Source: Paenibacillus sp. MAEPY2
GTDB taxonomy: Bacteria > Bacillota > Bacilli > Paenibacillales > Paenibacillaceae
Reading direction: 5' to 3'
Assembly (NCBI RefSeq): GCF_000499205.1
Contig: NZ_AWUK01000038.1
Coordinates: 186,001 to 250,000, forward strand
DNA length: 64,000 nt
A program made the position numbers and the translations under genes. Positions 62,284-64,000 of the stretch are shown here, piece by piece. How positions within the stretch are numbered: position 1 is the stretch's first letter; every line of letters starts with the position of its first letter. The notes under the pieces are model-generated. The model did not search any database. It worked only from the letters and a program-made list of their open reading frames with translations, and had not been told where the DNA came from.

Positions 62284-64000
62284 ATGTTTAAGAAATTCCG
62301 ATTTCGCGGCATCGTGAACGATATTCCTTTGAACTACAAGTTTACGCTGATATATGTTATCGGTATTTTACTTCCGATTATTGCAAGCAATTATTTGTTC
62401 ATGGATCGTATGTCAGGGCTGATCAAGGAACGGGAAGAACAGAATTTGCAAATATCGCTGGAGCGGGCTAGAAAGGACATTCACACCATGATTGACGGGG
62501 GTATCGCTGTCAGTCACGCCTTAATCACGGACAAGCTGTTGTCCGAATCCATGGATCGTGTGTACAATGGTCAACTGGATTTCTATAATACGTTCGATGA
62601 ACAGCTTCGCCATAGGGTGACATCTTATATTCCCGTGAACAACCAGATCCAGCGAATCGGCATCTACACGAATAACCCAACCATCGTGTCTGGAGGAGAT
62701 TATTATTATTTGGACAGCTCAATGTATGCGAGTGCTTGGTTCAGACAATGGGAAAAGGCAGGGGAATCACTGAGTGTGCTCGCTTATCGCGATCAGGCGG
62801 CGAATGATCGCGCGGCGACCTCATCATATTTTAGTGTGATTGAAAAAATGGACTATTACAACGTAGACAATTCTTACGAGAAGCTGGTGCGGATTGATTT
62901 TTACCTTAATCGATTCTATGACGTTATTGCGAGAGAGAAAAGTTCGCTGGACCTGTATCTGGTCAACGCCAAGAATCAGATTATTGTGTCTGCAGATGAC
63001 AAGTACCAGGGCGAGGTAGACAGTGATTATGCGTTGTTCGATATGAGCAAGACAGCGGAAAAGGATCTACATATCGTTCCGATTGGTAATGCCAGCTATG
63101 TGAAAGGTTGGAAGCTCATCGGCGTGCCTCAGGAAACACGTGTCAAACAAGCGATGTTCTCCATGAAGCTTTATTTTGGCATGTTGGCCGGTATCATTAC
63201 TTTGGTTACCTCGATCTTCATCTATGTCATGCTGCGTTCATACAATTATCGAGTAAAGCGTCTGTCCAGACATATGCAAAAGGTGGGGAACGAGAAATTT
63301 GATCTGATCAACATTGATGGTGGACAGGATGAGATAGGTCATTTAATTCGTAATTTCAATATGATGACCGCGCAGATCCATTCCTTGATCAATAATGTGT
63401 ACAAGCTTGAAATTCAGCAGCGGAGTCAGGAGGCCGAGCGCATTCGCGCTGAGCTAAATTTGTTGCAAAGCCAGATGAATCCTCATTTTTTATTCAATAC
63501 GCTTAATGCGCTGCTGGTGGTCAGCACCAAAAACAATTACGCGGATGTCAAAGATATTATCAAGGACCTATCCAAGTTGCTTCGTCGCCTGTTGAATTGG
63601 AAGGATGATGTGGTCACTCTGGAAGAGGAAATGAGTTTCACGGTCATGTATCTGGGAATTGAAAAATTCCGTTTTCGAGATAAGTTTGAATATTACATTG
63701 AAATTAGCGATGAGGCGGGGCAGTATAGAATTCCAAAAATGAGTATCCAGCAGTTGGCCGAGAATGCTTGTAAACATGGAATTCAGGCTATTGAAGGACT
63801 TGGCTATGTGAAGATTAAAGCAGAAGTAGTAAGCGAGCGCTTGCGTGTTGTTGTATCCGATAATGGTAAAGGCATGGATAAGGAACGGCTACAAGAGGTT
63901 CTGTATCATATGCGGAGCAAAGAGGAGGATGGAGGAAGTAATATTGGCATACGCAACGTATATCGTCGTCTTGAATTGTATTATGACGATAAAGTGAGCT
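62284..64000 (+). CDS. YesM-type sensor histidine kinase (3' end outside window)
   Basis: The frame is open from the ATG at 62284 (AAGGATGG eleven bases upstream; the ATG at 62269 in the same frame is an alternative) to the window end, at least 572 residues. A membrane helix at ~20-42 (FTLIYVIGILLPIIASNYLF), an extracytoplasmic sensor, a second helix near ~298-320 (LYFGMLAGIITLVTSIFIYVM), HAMP-like region, the motif QMNPHFLFNTLN with phosphoacceptor His401, N-box QQLAENACKHG and G-box VSDNGKGM are visible. Only the last few dozen residues are missing. Cognate partner of the response regulator encoded at 60715. Confidence 0.92.
   Translation, partial: MFKKFRFRGIVNDIPLNYKFTLIYVIGILLPIIASNYLFMDRMSGLIKEREEQNLQISLERARKDIHTMIDGGIAVSHALITDKLLSESMDRVYNGQLDFYNTFDEQLRHRVTSYIPVNNQIQRIGIYTNNPTIVSGGDYYYLDSSMYASAWFRQWEKAGESLSVLAYRDQAANDRAATSSYFSVIEKMDYYNVDNSYEKLVRIDFYLNRFYDVIAREKSSLDLYLVNAKNQIIVSADDKYQGEVDSDYALFDMSKTAEKDLHIVPIGNASYVKGWKLIGVPQETRVKQAMFSMKLYFGMLAGIITLVTSIFIYVMLRSYNYRVKRLSRHMQKVGNEKFDLINIDGGQDEIGHLIRNFNMMTAQIHSLINNVYKLEIQQRSQEAERIRAELNLLQSQMNPHFLFNTLNALLVVSTKNNYADVKDIIKDLSKLLRRLLNWKDDVVTLEEEMSFTVMYLGIEKFRFRDKFEYYIEISDEAGQYRIPKMSIQQLAENACKHGIQAIEGLGYVKIKAEVVSERLRVVVSDNGKGMDKERLQEVLYHMRSKEEDGGSNIGIRNVYRRLELYYDDKVS

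Overview
The window is a carbohydrate-utilisation stretch of a Gram-positive, low-to-mid GC Bacillota chromosome, almost certainly Paenibacillus or a close relative. The pointers are strong AAGGAGG-type ribosome binding sites, frequent TTG/GTG starts, YesM/YesN-type two-component pairs, membrane AraC regulators, DUF5696 and DUF5107-TPR proteins, a Bacillus-type XynC glucuronoxylanase, CcpA-like cre sites and a PyrR attenuator. I saw no rRNA, tRNA, CRISPR, phage or insertion-sequence genes.

Layout. (1) 1-12273: a dense plus-strand operon with a truncated solute-binding protein (SBP), a very large SBP fused to two carbohydrate-binding-like domains, a first permease pair, an NHL-propeller/TPR membrane protein, a YIP1-type membrane protein, a large DUF5696 lipoprotein and a second permease pair. 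A secreted GH5 with a ricin-type domain follows (12378-14072). (2) 14286-28803: a membrane AraC regulator, permease pair and lipoprotein SBP, then a hemicellulose toolkit: GH127, GH8 exo-oligoxylanase (minus strand), GH95, an SGNH esterase and a CE1-like esterase. A decayed phenolic acid decarboxylase gene lies inside it. (3) 28988-31806: an ArsR-type repressor and a CoA-disulfide-reductase/rhodanese/TusA/DsrE fusion for sulfane-sulfur handling. (4) 32153-33502: secreted GH30 xylanase XynC. (5) 33640-39969: a minus-strand operon with an FbpA/AfuA-type ABC importer, two HAD phosphatases and a metallo-beta-lactamase-fold enzyme, divergent from a SorC-type sugar regulator. (6) 41314-49415: YesM/YesN pair, SBP, permease pair and a FAD oxidoreductase with beta-sandwich C-terminal domains. 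(7) 49535-52308: codBA under a PyrR attenuator. (8) 52593-53914: a Bcr/CflA drug exporter. (9) 54021-59817: an AraC regulator divergent from a DUF5107-TPR protein and a clan GH-A-like hydrolase. (10) 60081-64000: a VOC protein and a second YesN/YesM pair, the kinase running off the window.

How it fits together. XynC (and perhaps the GH5) would cut xylan-type polymers outside the cell. Oligosaccharides would enter through sugar ABC importers, none of which has its own ATPase here, which implies a shared MsmX-type ATPase. Unsecreted enzymes (GH8, GH95, GH127, esterases) would finish the job inside. The best regulatory evidence is two promoters, ahead of the 14286 regulator and of its transporter operon. 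They share one architecture: GTACC-N14-GTACC, abutting -35, 18-nt spacer, -10, then a cre-like site. A 50-bp element is also shared between the GH8/GH95 intergenic region and the region before the 60715 regulator. The least understood part is the 1-12273 operon, whose protein set (CBM-SBP fusion, propeller-TPR anchor, YIP1, DUF5696 lipoprotein, two permease pairs) looks like an uncharacterised glycan capture and uptake machine.
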